Source of the DNA: Halosimplex litoreum
GTDB lineage: Archaea > Halobacteriota > Halobacteria > Halobacteriales > Haloarculaceae
Length of the DNA stretch: 64,000 bases
Assembly (NCBI RefSeq): GCF_016065055.1
Contig: NZ_CP065856.1
Span: forward strand, 3,967,836 to 4,031,835
Direction: 5' to 3'
Part shown: one piece after another, positions 7,347-15,043 of the stretch
Layout: each line of letters opens with the position of its first letter
Position numbering within the stretch: position 1 is the first letter of the stretch
The notes under the pieces: model-generated
Seen by the model: only the letters and a program-made list of their open reading frames with translations
Databases searched by the model: none
Told to the model about the DNA's origin: nothing
Program-made: the position numbers and the translations under genes

Positions 7347-7465
7347 ATCCGACAGCGCGGCCGCTCCCGACGAGAACGTTTCGGTGGCAGGCCCGACCGC
7401 CGAGTACGCGACTCGGTCCCACACCGCCCGAAGGACCTTGGGACCGCCGACGGTAGTCCCGTCCC

Positions 7466-8329
7466 ATGACGAGCGGTGGACGGAGGGGAACAGGGGCGGA
7501 CTGGTCGCCGACCCACGAGGTGGTGTGTCCGGGCGACTCCGCCGACGCGGTCGCGGCAGACACGCGTCTGGTCGCCGTCGCCTGCGGGTTCGGCGACGAG
7601 GCGCGCCTGACGATGGCGACCGACGACGTGAGCGACCGGAGCCCCCGCACCCAGCGAGTGCTCGACGCGGACCTCGACCGACTCCCCGACGACGCGACCG
7701 ACGGTACGGACCCCACCTGGCGGGCGCCGCTCCCGGAGGCCACCGACGCGCTGGTGAGCGCGCTGACTGTCGACGAGTCCGGGGCGGACGGCCCACTCGG
7801 CGACGCGCGGTGGCGGGTCTGGGACGTGTCGTCGGTCGAGGTCCGCCGCGACGGCCGTCGGATCTACCGGTCGATCCCCCACCACGAGCGGTTCGAACTC
7901 GCCGCGACCGGCGCTCCCGGACTGGTCGACGCCGCGTGCGAGCGACTAGACGACTTGCCCTGTGCCGTCGTCCCGACCGGTCCGGTCGCCACCTGGGGCG
8001 ACGGCGGGGAACTGACACACCGGGGGCTCCGGTTCGAGGGCGGGGCGGGCGCGTCGCTGGCGCACGTCCGCCGAGTCGCAGTCGATCGCGACCGCCGAGC
8101 GATCGTCGTCGACTGGATGCCGACGAGCGAGCGCGTCGGCCGGGACCGCTCTCGCGCGATCCGCGCGCTGTTGCGAGCGTTCGTGTGGAGCGTCGAGCGG
8201 TTCGGTGGGTCGGACTCGCCACCCCGTCGACTCTCGTTCGCGGACGAGGCGAGCTTCCGGGAGGCGGTCGACGGGTTCGAGACGGTTCGCGACCGCGCGG
8301 GATACGACTTCGAAACCGTCGTGGTGTGA
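7466..8329 (+). CDS. Haloarchaeal protein of unknown function
   Basis: A 287-residue acidic protein that I do not recognise. The opposite strand is also open here, but this strand has the acidic composition and codon pattern of its neighbours. It reads as a soluble alpha/beta protein without signal peptide or membrane helix; notable segments are SVEVRRDGRRIYRSIPHHERFELAATGAPGLVDAA split around residue 130 and LRRAVWS-like helices near the C terminus. It is divergent from the CARF-like regulator and ends 44 bases before the Nudix gene, so those two may be co-transcribed. No function is proposed. Confidence 0.65.
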   Translation: MTSGGRRGTGADWSPTHEVVCPGDSADAVAADTRLVAVACGFGDEARLTMATDDVSDRSPRTQRVLDADLDRLPDDATDGTDPTWRAPLPEATDALVSALTVDESGADGPLGDARWRVWDVSSVEVRRDGRRIYRSIPHHERFELAATGAPGLVDAACERLDDLPCAVVPTGPVATWGDGGELTHRGLRFEGGAGASLAHVRRVAVDRDRRAIVVDWMPTSERVGRDRSRAIRALLRAFVWSVERFGGSDSPPRRLSFADEASFREAVDGFETVRDRAGYDFETVVV

Positions 8330-8373
8330 GAGATGGCGTCACACTTTACACCCGGACCCGCCTGAGTGGAGAC

Positions 8374-9009
8374 ATGGTGAACCTCAGGGACCCCGAGTCG
8401 CTCCGCGAGGAGCCGGGCGTCGACTTCCGCGAGCAGGAACAGGTCGTCGACGCCGAGCAGTTCGAGACGGCCGTGGAGGGCGCCGAGAATCAGAGCGGGC
8501 TGGTCGTCGTCGCGGTCACGGACGAACAGGACCGGCTCCTGCTGGCAGACTCCGAGTGGGTCGACGGCTGGACGCTCCCGAACGGGCCGGTCGGCGCCGA
8601 CGAGGACTGGGCGGTCGCCGCCGACCGCTGGGCTGAAGACGAACTGAGCTTCCCCGTCCAGATCGAACGGCCCGAGCTGGCGATCCGTACCGAGACGCGG
8701 GCCGAGGGCGGCGAGGAGAGCGTCGTCGGCTACACGGTCGCGTTCACCGCGTCGCTGATCCCCGCGATGGGCGGCCCCGGGGGGATGGGGCCCGGCAGCC
8801 CGCCGCCGGGCGTCGGCCCCGACGGGGAAGGCGCCCAAGAAGGCGAGGGGCCACCTGCGGGCGGCGGACCGCCCGGCGGCGGCGGTGGCCCGCCCGGCGG
8901 ACCCGGCGCCGGTCCCATCGCGTCGAACCCCAACCTTGACTGGTTCGACGGCGTCCCCGACGAGGTGGCGCCGGGCCACGACGCGCTCGTGCAGTACTTC
9001 CTGGGCTGA
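8374..9009 (+). CDS. Nudix-fold protein with degenerate catalytic box and Gly/Pro-rich insert
   Basis: A 211-residue protein. Residues 40-130 match the Nudix fold (LVVVAVTDEQDRLLLADS, then GWTLPNGPVGADE). The Nudix box should read GX5EX7REUXEEXGU. Here Gly71, Glu77 and Arg85 are kept, but the next part is WAEDELSF, so the first Glu after Arg is Trp and the conserved Gly is Ser. Metal-dependent pyrophosphatase activity is therefore doubtful. Residues 132-180 are a Gly/Pro-rich low-complexity insert, followed by a normal C-terminal helix region (DEVAPGHDALVQYFLG). ATG 8374 has a weak TATA-like TTTACA about 30 bases upstream. Confidence 0.75.
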   Translation: MVNLRDPESLREEPGVDFREQEQVVDAEQFETAVEGAENQSGLVVVAVTDEQDRLLLADSEWVDGWTLPNGPVGADEDWAVAADRWAEDELSFPVQIERPELAIRTETRAEGGEESVVGYTVAFTASLIPAMGGPGGMGPGSPPPGVGPDGEGAQEGEGPPAGGGPPGGGGGPPGGPGAGPIASNPNLDWFDGVPDEVAPGHDALVQYFLG

Positions 9010-9134
9010 AAAGCGATCTGTGGTTTTCCGACCCGTCTCACCGCGTCGCACATCGATAGTCTTGGATCTTCGAGTTCGACTTCGGCTACGCTTCGTCGAA
9101 CGAGTCGAAGCGAAGACTCGCCAGTTCGGTCGGC

Positions 9135-10379
9135 TTAAGCAGCCGGATCGAACAGCGTCTCGCCTTCGACCATGTGGTCTTCGACGGTGTCGAGGTCGAG
9201 CGTGACGCCGAGGCCCTTGTCCTCGGGCACTTTCATGTAGCCGTCCTCGATGAGACCGTCCTCCTGGACGAGGTCTTCCCACCAGTCGAGTTCGTAGGAG
9301 TGGTACTCGACGGCCAGGGAGTTCGGGACGCTGGCGCCGACGTGGGCGCTGGCGACCGTGCCGACCGGCGAGGAGACGTTGTGCATCGCGACGGGGACGT
9401 AGTACTGGTTGGCTACGTCGGCGATCTTGCGGGTCTCGCGCATGCCGCCGATCTTCGGCATGTCCGGCGCCACGATGTCGACGGCCTGGTCCTCGATGAG
9501 CCGGCGGTGCTCGGTGACGCGGTAGCGGTTCTCCCCGACCGTGATGGGCGTCGTCGTCGAATCGGTGACCTTCTGCTGGACCTCCAGGTTCTCCGGCGGG
9601 ACGGGGTCTTCGAGCCACCAGACGTCGTAGTCGTCGATGGCCTCGGCCAGCCGCTCGGCGGAGTTGCCCGAGAACGTCCAGTGGCAGTCGAAGGCCACGT
9701 CAGCCCGGTCTTTGACGCGCTCGGTCACCTTCTCGACGATCTCGGCCTTGTGGCGGATCTCGCCCGGGCGGAGGTGGCGGTTGGCGCGGTCTTTCTCGTG
9801 ACCGGAAGGCACGTCCAGGTCGAACTTCAGGGCGTCGTAGCCGAGTTCCTCGACGACACGCTCGGCCTCGTCGGCGCAGGCGTCGGGGTCGGCCTCCTCC
9901 TCGGTGTGGCAGTCGCAGTAGACGCGCATACGGTCGCGGTACTTGCCGCCGAGTAGCTGGTAGGCCGGCACCTCGATGATCTTGCCGGCCAGGTCGTGCA
10001 GCGCGACCTCGATCCCCGAGATGGCCGAAACGGTGACGCCCTCGACCGACCCCTCGCCGGACATCTTCTGGATCAGGTGTTCGTACAGGCGGTCGATGTC
10101 CAGCGGGTTTTCGCCGATGAGGAACGGCGCCATCCGCTCGATCAGCTCGGGGATGCCGGCGCCCCAGTAGGCCTCACCGGTGCCGACGAGTCCCGCGTCC
10201 GTGTAGACCCGAACGAGCGTCCACGGGAAGTTCCCGTCGACCATCGTGGTCTGTACGTCCGTGATCTCGACGTCTCGGCCGCCGCCGCGCTTCGCGTCGG
10301 CACCCATCGTCTCCGCCGACAGTTCCCGCATCGTGTACTCCGCGTTCGGGTCGTGGAGGTCTCTGTAGTCTCGTCCCAT
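9135..10379 (-). CDS. xacD: D-xylonate dehydratase, enolase superfamily
   Basis: A 414-residue mandelate-racemase/enolase-family enzyme. Metal ligands are visible as Asp231 (FDCHW), Glu257 (WLEDPVPPEN) and Glu283 (TVGENRYR), with the general-base Lys in LKFDLDV (Lys185). The opening DPNAEYTMRELSAETMG and the phrase MSGEGSVEGVTVSAISGIE agree with my memory of Haloferax XacD. It turns xylonate into 2-keto-3-deoxyxylonate in oxidative xylose degradation. A TTTAGTA box on the minus strand (about 10404-10411) lies some 28 bases before the ATG, so the mRNA is probably leaderless. It converges with the Nudix gene; the 125-base gap holds an imperfect stem (CTTCGAGTTCGAC against GTCGAACGAGTCGAAG). Confidence 0.9.
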   Translation of the reverse strand: MGRDYRDLHDPNAEYTMRELSAETMGADAKRGGGRDVEITDVQTTMVDGNFPWTLVRVYTDAGLVGTGEAYWGAGIPELIERMAPFLIGENPLDIDRLYEHLIQKMSGEGSVEGVTVSAISGIEVALHDLAGKIIEVPAYQLLGGKYRDRMRVYCDCHTEEEADPDACADEAERVVEELGYDALKFDLDVPSGHEKDRANRHLRPGEIRHKAEIVEKVTERVKDRADVAFDCHWTFSGNSAERLAEAIDDYDVWWLEDPVPPENLEVQQKVTDSTTTPITVGENRYRVTEHRRLIEDQAVDIVAPDMPKIGGMRETRKIADVANQYYVPVAMHNVSSPVGTVASAHVGASVPNSLAVEYHSYELDWWEDLVQEDGLIEDGYMKVPEDKGLGVTLDLDTVEDHMVEGETLFDPAA

Positions 10380-10557
10380 GCCCCCGGCTACTTGTGGACC
10401 CTACTAAAGTGTGGAGGAAACGCCGCCGAAGCGTTCGGCTCTCCGGAACGTTTGGAGTGTCGGGTCGTACTCGCTGAACGGTCTGTCCGTCGACTCGCTT
10501 CTCCAGGTCGAGTACGTCGCGACGCGTGCCTGAGGGGAGAACGCGAGGGTCGCCGTG

Positions 10558-11094
10558 TCAGCCGCTCGACCCGGTGTCACCGGCGTCCTCGATCCGGGTT
10601 TCGAGGTCGTCGAGGCGGGCGCGCAGTCGCTGGTACTCCTCGCTGCTCTCGAGTTCGGCCGGGTTCTTCTCGACGCGCAGCGTGGCGACTTTCGCCGAGA
10701 GGGCGTGGTACTCCCGGACGACGGCCCGCTTGTCGAGTCGATTGACGGCCTCGGCGACCACGGACTGCAGTTGCGCGCCCTCGACCGGCTTGAGCAGGTA
10801 GTCGTCGAAGCCCATGTCGACGATGTCGAACCCGGGGTCGACGGCGGTGACCATCACCACGCCGCAGTCGATGTCTCTGCCCCTGATCCGTTCGAGAACC
10901 TCCCGTCCCGAGAGACCGTGCATCCGCCGGTCCAGCAACACCACATCCACGTCTTCGGTCACCTGTTCGAGCGCCGACTCTCCGTCGTACGCGGTCGACA
11001 CGTCGTAGGACTCGCTGAGTTGACTCGCGTACACGTCCGCGACCGCCTCGTCGTCGTCGACGACCAACACGGTCGCTACCCCCCCTTGGACCAT
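10558..11094 (-). CDS. Response regulator with receiver and HalX domains
   Basis: A 178-residue protein. The receiver domain (residues 6-115) keeps the acidic pocket Asp13-Asp15, the phospho-acceptor Asp55 (LLDRRMHG), a Thr in MVTA and Lys102 in LKPV. Residues 115-170 match the HalX domain (VREYHALSAKVATLRVEKNPAEL...SSEEYQRLRARLDDLE), a haloarchaeal C-terminal helical module. No histidine kinase is adjacent, so the partner is unknown. It has no DNA-binding domain. Compare the defective HalX gene at 42066. Confidence 0.9.
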   Translation of the reverse strand: MVQGGVATVLVVDDDEAVADVYASQLSESYDVSTAYDGESALEQVTEDVDVVLLDRRMHGLSGREVLERIRGRDIDCGVVMVTAVDPGFDIVDMGFDDYLLKPVEGAQLQSVVAEAVNRLDKRAVVREYHALSAKVATLRVEKNPAELESSEEYQRLRARLDDLETRIEDAGDTGSSG

Positions 11095-11155
11095 GTATCG
11101 CAGTTGGCGGGTACCCGATTTAGGGTTTTATAATAGAATCTGATACGTTCCGCCG

Positions 11156-11338
11156 TCAGCCGCCCCACTCCTCGCGGTGGGCGTCGCTACAGAAGTGTGT
11201 CGTCTCCACCTGGCCGTCGTCGACGCGCGTGACGACCCTGTGGTCGGGGTCCTGTACCAGCGCTGCACCGCAGACGGCGCACGTCGGCGCCTCCTCCTCG
11301 GATACGTCTTCGTTGAGATCGGACGTGGGATCCACCAT
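11156..11338 (-). CDS. Small zinc-binding protein, DUF7576-like
   Basis: A 60-residue acidic protein with CAVCG near residue 20 and HFCSDAHREEW at the C terminus. These look like two halves of one treble-clef-like zinc site. ATG 11338 is preferred over a start 14 codons upstream because a TTAAGTG box on the minus strand sits near 11366-11372, the right distance for a leaderless message. I associate it with the haloarchaeal DUF7576 family from memory; the function is unknown. Confidence 0.7.
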   Translation of the reverse strand: MVDPTSDLNEDVSEEEAPTCAVCGAALVQDPDHRVVTRVDDGQVETTHFCSDAHREEWGG

Positions 11339-11445
11339 CGTGTCCGAGTGGTGTGTACGGACCCACTTAACCGCATACATCGACGCCGGCCAGAGCCGGA
11401 GAGACGACCGCCCGGGACGACCGCCGCGACCGGCGTTCAGGAGCC

Positions 11446-12630
11446 TCAGCGGTCGCGAGTCACGGACTCGCCGGGCGCACTGGTCGCGCCGGCGGAGAGT
11501 TTCACGCCGGGGTCGAGACTCGTGTTGATGCCGGTTTTGACGCCGTCGCCGGCGACGACGCCGAACTTCCGGCGACCGGTAGAGACGCGGTCACCTTTGA
11601 CCGTGAAGCGCACGTCGCCGCCGTCGTGACGGAGGTTCGCCACCTTCGTCCCCGCGCCGAGGTTCACGTCCCGACCGAGCACGCTGTCGCCGACGTAGTT
11701 GTGGTGCGGGACGTGCGTGCCGGCCATGACCACGCTGTTTTTGACCTCGACGGCGTTGCCGACGTAGGTGTCTTCCGCCAGCAGCGTCGCGCCGCGGACG
11801 TAGGCGTTCGGCCCGACCTCGGCGCCCTCGCGGATCAGCGCCGGTCCCTCGACGACGACGCCGGCGTCGACGGTCGCCCCGGCCTCGACGACCACGTCGC
11901 CGCGCAGCTCCGCCGACTCGTGGACGTCCCCCCGCACGTCCCGGTCGAGCTCGGCGATCTTCCACTCGTTGGCCTCCAGCAGTTCCCAGGGGCGGCCACA
12001 GCCCAGCCAGCGCTCGACCTCCACCGTTCGGACCGACCGCTCGGCGATCACCTTCGAGAGCACGTCCGTGATCTCGTGTTCGCCGCGCTCGCTCTTCGGC
12101 ACGTCGAGCCACTCGCGGGCCTCGGCGGGGAAGCGGTAGGCGCCGACGTTGACCAGATCCGTCGGCGGGTCGCTCGGTTTCTCGACAATACCGGTGACGA
12201 CCCCGTCGGTCACCTCGAAGACGCCGTAGCTGGTCGGGTCGTCGACGCGATAGGTGCCGACCGCCGGCCCGTCGGCCGAGAGGAGCGCCTCGACGCTCGC
12301 GCGGTCGTAGAGGTCGTCGCCGTTGAGCACCGCGAACGGGCCCTCGAGGTACTCGCTCGCGCAGTCGACGGCGTGTGCGGTCCCGAGTTGCTCCGCCTGA
12401 ACGGCGTATTCGACGGGTGTCCCGCGGTACTCCTCGCCGAAGTACTCCCTGACCGCGTCGGCCTCGTAGCCCACGACGAGGATCAGCTCCGACGCGCCCG
12501 CGTCGATGGCGGCGTCGGCGCCGTGGGCGACCAGCGGCCGGTCGGCCACCGGCAGCATCGGCTTGGGCAGCGACTCCGTCAGCGGACGCATCCGGGTTCC
12601 CTCCCCGGCGGTCAGCAGGACGACTTGCAT
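11446..12630 (-). CDS. Bifunctional sugar-1-phosphate nucleotidylyltransferase / left-handed beta-helix acyltransferase
   Basis: A 394-residue GlmU-like protein. The N-terminal half starts with the signature LLTAGEGTRMRPLTESLPKP (residues 5-24) and contains the NGDDLYD and VEKPSDPP motifs of NTP transferases. From about residue 240 the sequence becomes a left-handed beta helix of hexapeptide repeats (GDVVVEAGATVDAGVVVEG), ending in the trimer-type tail HHNYVGDSVLGRDVNLGAGT. It probably makes a UDP- or dTDP-sugar for surface glycans or protein glycosylation. Whether the C-terminal half acetylates is not proven. ATG 12630 has a minus-strand TATA-like CTATGAG some 26 bases upstream. Confidence 0.85.
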   Translation of the reverse strand: MQVVLLTAGEGTRMRPLTESLPKPMLPVADRPLVAHGADAAIDAGASELILVVGYEADAVREYFGEEYRGTPVEYAVQAEQLGTAHAVDCASEYLEGPFAVLNGDDLYDRASVEALLSADGPAVGTYRVDDPTSYGVFEVTDGVVTGIVEKPSDPPTDLVNVGAYRFPAEAREWLDVPKSERGEHEITDVLSKVIAERSVRTVEVERWLGCGRPWELLEANEWKIAELDRDVRGDVHESAELRGDVVVEAGATVDAGVVVEGPALIREGAEVGPNAYVRGATLLAEDTYVGNAVEVKNSVVMAGTHVPHHNYVGDSVLGRDVNLGAGTKVANLRHDGGDVRFTVKGDRVSTGRRKFGVVAGDGVKTGINTSLDPGVKLSAGATSAPGESVTRDR

Positions 12631-12807
12631 GTACGACACCCGTCGCTCGGACGGCTCATAGTGGTACCGCAACGTGAATCGGTGCCACATAACATCCAAG
12701 CCGCGATACCGGCGTGTTCGGGCCACTCGGGATAGTCGACGAGAACGATCAATGGTACCGCGACACATACAAAAGCGGGCGCCACGTAGTGGCCTGTCCG
12801 AAGACCA

Positions 12808-13239
12808 ATGCCACGATCCGACGACAGTGAGGGGGGAACCGACGAGCGGAACTCCTCGGCCGAGGGGAGTGAGTCAGCGGAGGCGATGGGTGCGCGTCTC
12901 CCGGCGTCGGCCGTCGCGGATCTGCGCGCGAGCGGTCGGCGACGTCGAGCGCTCAGCTGTCTCGCCGACTGCGACGGACCGGTCCCGGTGTCGGACCTGG
13001 CGCGACTCGTCGTCGCCGCCGAGCGGGGCAAGGGACCGGGAGACGTCTCCGTCGACGTCGCCGAACGAGTCCGCGCCGACCTGTTTCAGCGTCACCTGCC
13101 GAAGCTGATCGCGACAGGAGTGGTCAGCTACAACTCGCTGGTCGGGACCGTGGAGCTGGCGAGTGACGACCCGAGACTGCTCGGCGAGGACGGTGACAGC
13201 ATCGACGACCGGGTCGACGACCCGCCGACACCGGAGTGA
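12808..13239 (+). CDS. DUF7344-type winged-helix protein
   Basis: A 143-residue protein with a disordered acidic N terminus (about 28 residues) and a compact winged helix. The pattern RRALSCLADCDGPVPVSDLARLVVA, then RADLFQRHLPKLIATGVVSYN and a short hairpin VGTVELAS, is that of the haloarchaeal DUF7344 family, which resembles small DNA-binding regulators. It ends just before the GTP cyclohydrolase gene. A GCCAC-GTA-GTGGC palindrome at 12781-12793 precedes the start and could be an operator. Confidence 0.75.
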   Translation: MPRSDDSEGGTDERNSSAEGSESAEAMGARLPASAVADLRASGRRRRALSCLADCDGPVPVSDLARLVVAAERGKGPGDVSVDVAERVRADLFQRHLPKLIATGVVSYNSLVGTVELASDDPRLLGEDGDSIDDRVDDPPTPE

Positions 13240-13295
13240 AGGGAGGCTGTCCGAACGGAAAGAACAAAACGGGCTGCTTCCTAACCGCGGGTACT

Positions 13296-14084
13296 GTGAC
13301 GAACACGCAGGTAACGCACGTCCAGATCGACAACTACGGCCCCTGGACGGTCACCCCCGAACCCCGACGAGAGGTCGACCTTCAGACCCTGCAGTCGCGG
13401 CTGTACGCCGACCTCTCGCAACTGATCGGCAACCGCGGCGGCTACGTCTTCTTCTCGCGGTTCGACAACATGATCGCTGTCACGAACGGGCTCGACGAGG
13501 ACGACCACGCGCTCGTTCAGGAGTCCGTCGGCAACCGCTACCCGGTCACGATGAGCCTGAGCGTCGCCACCGGGACGACCCCCGCCGAGGCGCTCGGAAC
13601 CGCGACCGAGGCGCTCCAGGAGGCCGGGAGCGCCCAGGACAAGTCCCGGCGGGAGATCCTGCGCGGCCGGACCATCGACGAGGAGTTCCGGACCGCCGAG
13701 GATCTGCAGATCGCACACTTCGACGTGAACGACGCGACGGGCAAGTACACCGACCAGCTCAACGAGTTCGACACGTTCATCCGGATCGAACAGGGGTACG
13801 CCGAACTCATGCGCTACATGCGCCGCGCCTACGACTCACTCTCCTTTTTCGTCGGCGGCGACAACGTCATCGCCGTCTGTTCCGAGATGGACGCCGCCGA
13901 GTACCAGGACGCGGTCGACCACGTCCGCGAGGCGGTCGACGTGGAACTCAAGGTCGGTGTCGGTCGCGGGCGCGTCGCCCAGGACGCGGGCATGGCCGCC
14001 AAACACGCCCTCGAAGAGTGTCGCGCGACCGGCGAGGACGTACACGTCGACTGGGCGACCGGCGAGACCGACCCCTCGGCGTGA
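13296..14084 (+). CDS. arfA: GTP cyclohydrolase IIa (GTP cyclohydrolase III)
   Basis: A 262-residue protein of the archaeal GTP cyclohydrolase III family, which opens the GTP imidazole ring to the formamido-pyrimidine for flavin and F420 synthesis. The start MTNTQVTHVQIDNYGPWTVTPEPRRE is the family N terminus. The two repeated nucleotide-cyclase-like halves are visible: YVFFSRFDNMIAVTNGL near residue 50 and SFFVGGDNVIAVCSEM near 185. GTG 13296 is chosen because the extra in-frame residues upstream (back to 13236) have no family resemblance and overlap the previous gene. Confidence 0.88.
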   Translation: MTNTQVTHVQIDNYGPWTVTPEPRREVDLQTLQSRLYADLSQLIGNRGGYVFFSRFDNMIAVTNGLDEDDHALVQESVGNRYPVTMSLSVATGTTPAEALGTATEALQEAGSAQDKSRREILRGRTIDEEFRTAEDLQIAHFDVNDATGKYTDQLNEFDTFIRIEQGYAELMRYMRRAYDSLSFFVGGDNVIAVCSEMDAAEYQDAVDHVREAVDVELKVGVGRGRVAQDAGMAAKHALEECRATGEDVHVDWATGETDPSA

Positions 14085-14195
14085 ACGGTCCGTCGCCCTC
14101 CGCTCGACCGACGAATTTGGCCGGAAAAGTACGGTGCGTGCCGTCTTAAGCGTGGTGCAGGTAGCTTTTAGACGCAGTGTGGTAAACGTCCGCAC

Positions 14196-14789
14196 ATGGA
14201 ACCAGACGCGAGCGTTCGGGAGGTGATGGACCGCGAGTTCGTCGGGGTCAGCGAGGCGGACGACCTCGAGGAGACGGCGGAGCTGATGCTCGAAGCGGGG
14301 ACAGACAGCGCCGTCGTCCTGCGGGGGAGCGACCCGGTCGGCGTCGTCACCGAGCGAGACGCGCTCGCGGCGTTCGTCGACGCCGGGGAGGGCTCGCCCA
14401 GCGTCTCCGAAGCGATGACCGACGCCCTGCCGACCGTCTCGCCGGAGATGACCATCGCCGAGGCGGCCGACGAACTGTCGGCGGGGCCGACCCAGCGGGT
14501 ACTCGTCTCCGACGGGGACGAGCCCCTCGGCGTGTTGACCGAGCGGGACCTGTTGACCGCCTCGCCGTTCGTCCGGACGGCCGACGGCGCCGTGATGGCC
14601 GAACGCGAGCGGGCGGTCGTCGGCGTCACCGACGGAGTGGGCGAACCGAACCCCGAGTCCGCGGGCACGCGTCGGACCGACGAGTCGCGCTTCGAGGACC
14701 AGTCGCTGTGCGAGGCCTGCGGGTCGCTCTCGCGAGAGCTCTCGCCGTTCAACGGACAGCTACTCTGTCCAGACTGTCGGGACATCTGA
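14196..14789 (+). CDS. CBS-pair protein with C-terminal zinc ribbon
   Basis: A 197-residue protein with two CBS domains (residues 5-60 and 70-125; both show the GVVTERD or GVLTERDLL hallmark). A linker of about 40 residues leads to a zinc ribbon CEACGSLSRELSPFNGQLLCPDCRD, with CxxC pairs near residues 172 and 192. Such proteins bind adenine nucleotides through the CBS pair. The zinc ribbon suggests protein or nucleic acid contact. It stands alone between the GTP cyclohydrolase gene and the Liv binding-protein gene. Confidence 0.82.
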   Translation: MEPDASVREVMDREFVGVSEADDLEETAELMLEAGTDSAVVLRGSDPVGVVTERDALAAFVDAGEGSPSVSEAMTDALPTVSPEMTIAEAADELSAGPTQRVLVSDGDEPLGVLTERDLLTASPFVRTADGAVMAERERAVVGVTDGVGEPNPESAGTRRTDESRFEDQSLCEACGSLSRELSPFNGQLLCPDCRDI

Positions 14790-15006
14790 CCGCGCTGCTC
14801 CACGACCGTCCGCTTCACGACCAGCCGCCTCACGACCGCGTTCGGAGTCCACGCATGGAGGCCGGTGAGTAAGCACCCATTACGTGATCTAAATCTGGTA
14901 CGATAGACGAATCCGTATCGGATAGTCGGTATCGATCGATTCTCGAAAGCTGTACGGGCGCGTCCCGGCGTTCGTATTTCGATGGGAACGTGACAGGTCG
15001 TGGGAC

Positions 15007-15017
15007 AGCTTTATAGT
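15007..15017 (+). promoter_or_regulatory. TATA box of the Liv binding-protein gene
   Basis: CTTTATAG lies some 33 bases before ATG 15044. It stands out in a 250-base region that is AT-richer than its surroundings and otherwise holds only three CACGACC repeats (14799-14840). Confidence 0.45.
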
Positions 15018-15043
15018 GACTGGTTGACAAGGAACGTGAGAAG

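Noticed and set aside
7864-9618. Long minus-strand frame opposite the unknown gene, the Nudix gene and xacD
   Set aside because: It crosses three better-supported genes and reads as low-complexity shadow sequence.
12662-12763. Direct repeat TGGTACCGC(A/G)AC, two copies
   Set aside because: Only 11 bases, 91 bases apart, and not placed symmetrically to either promoter; probably chance.
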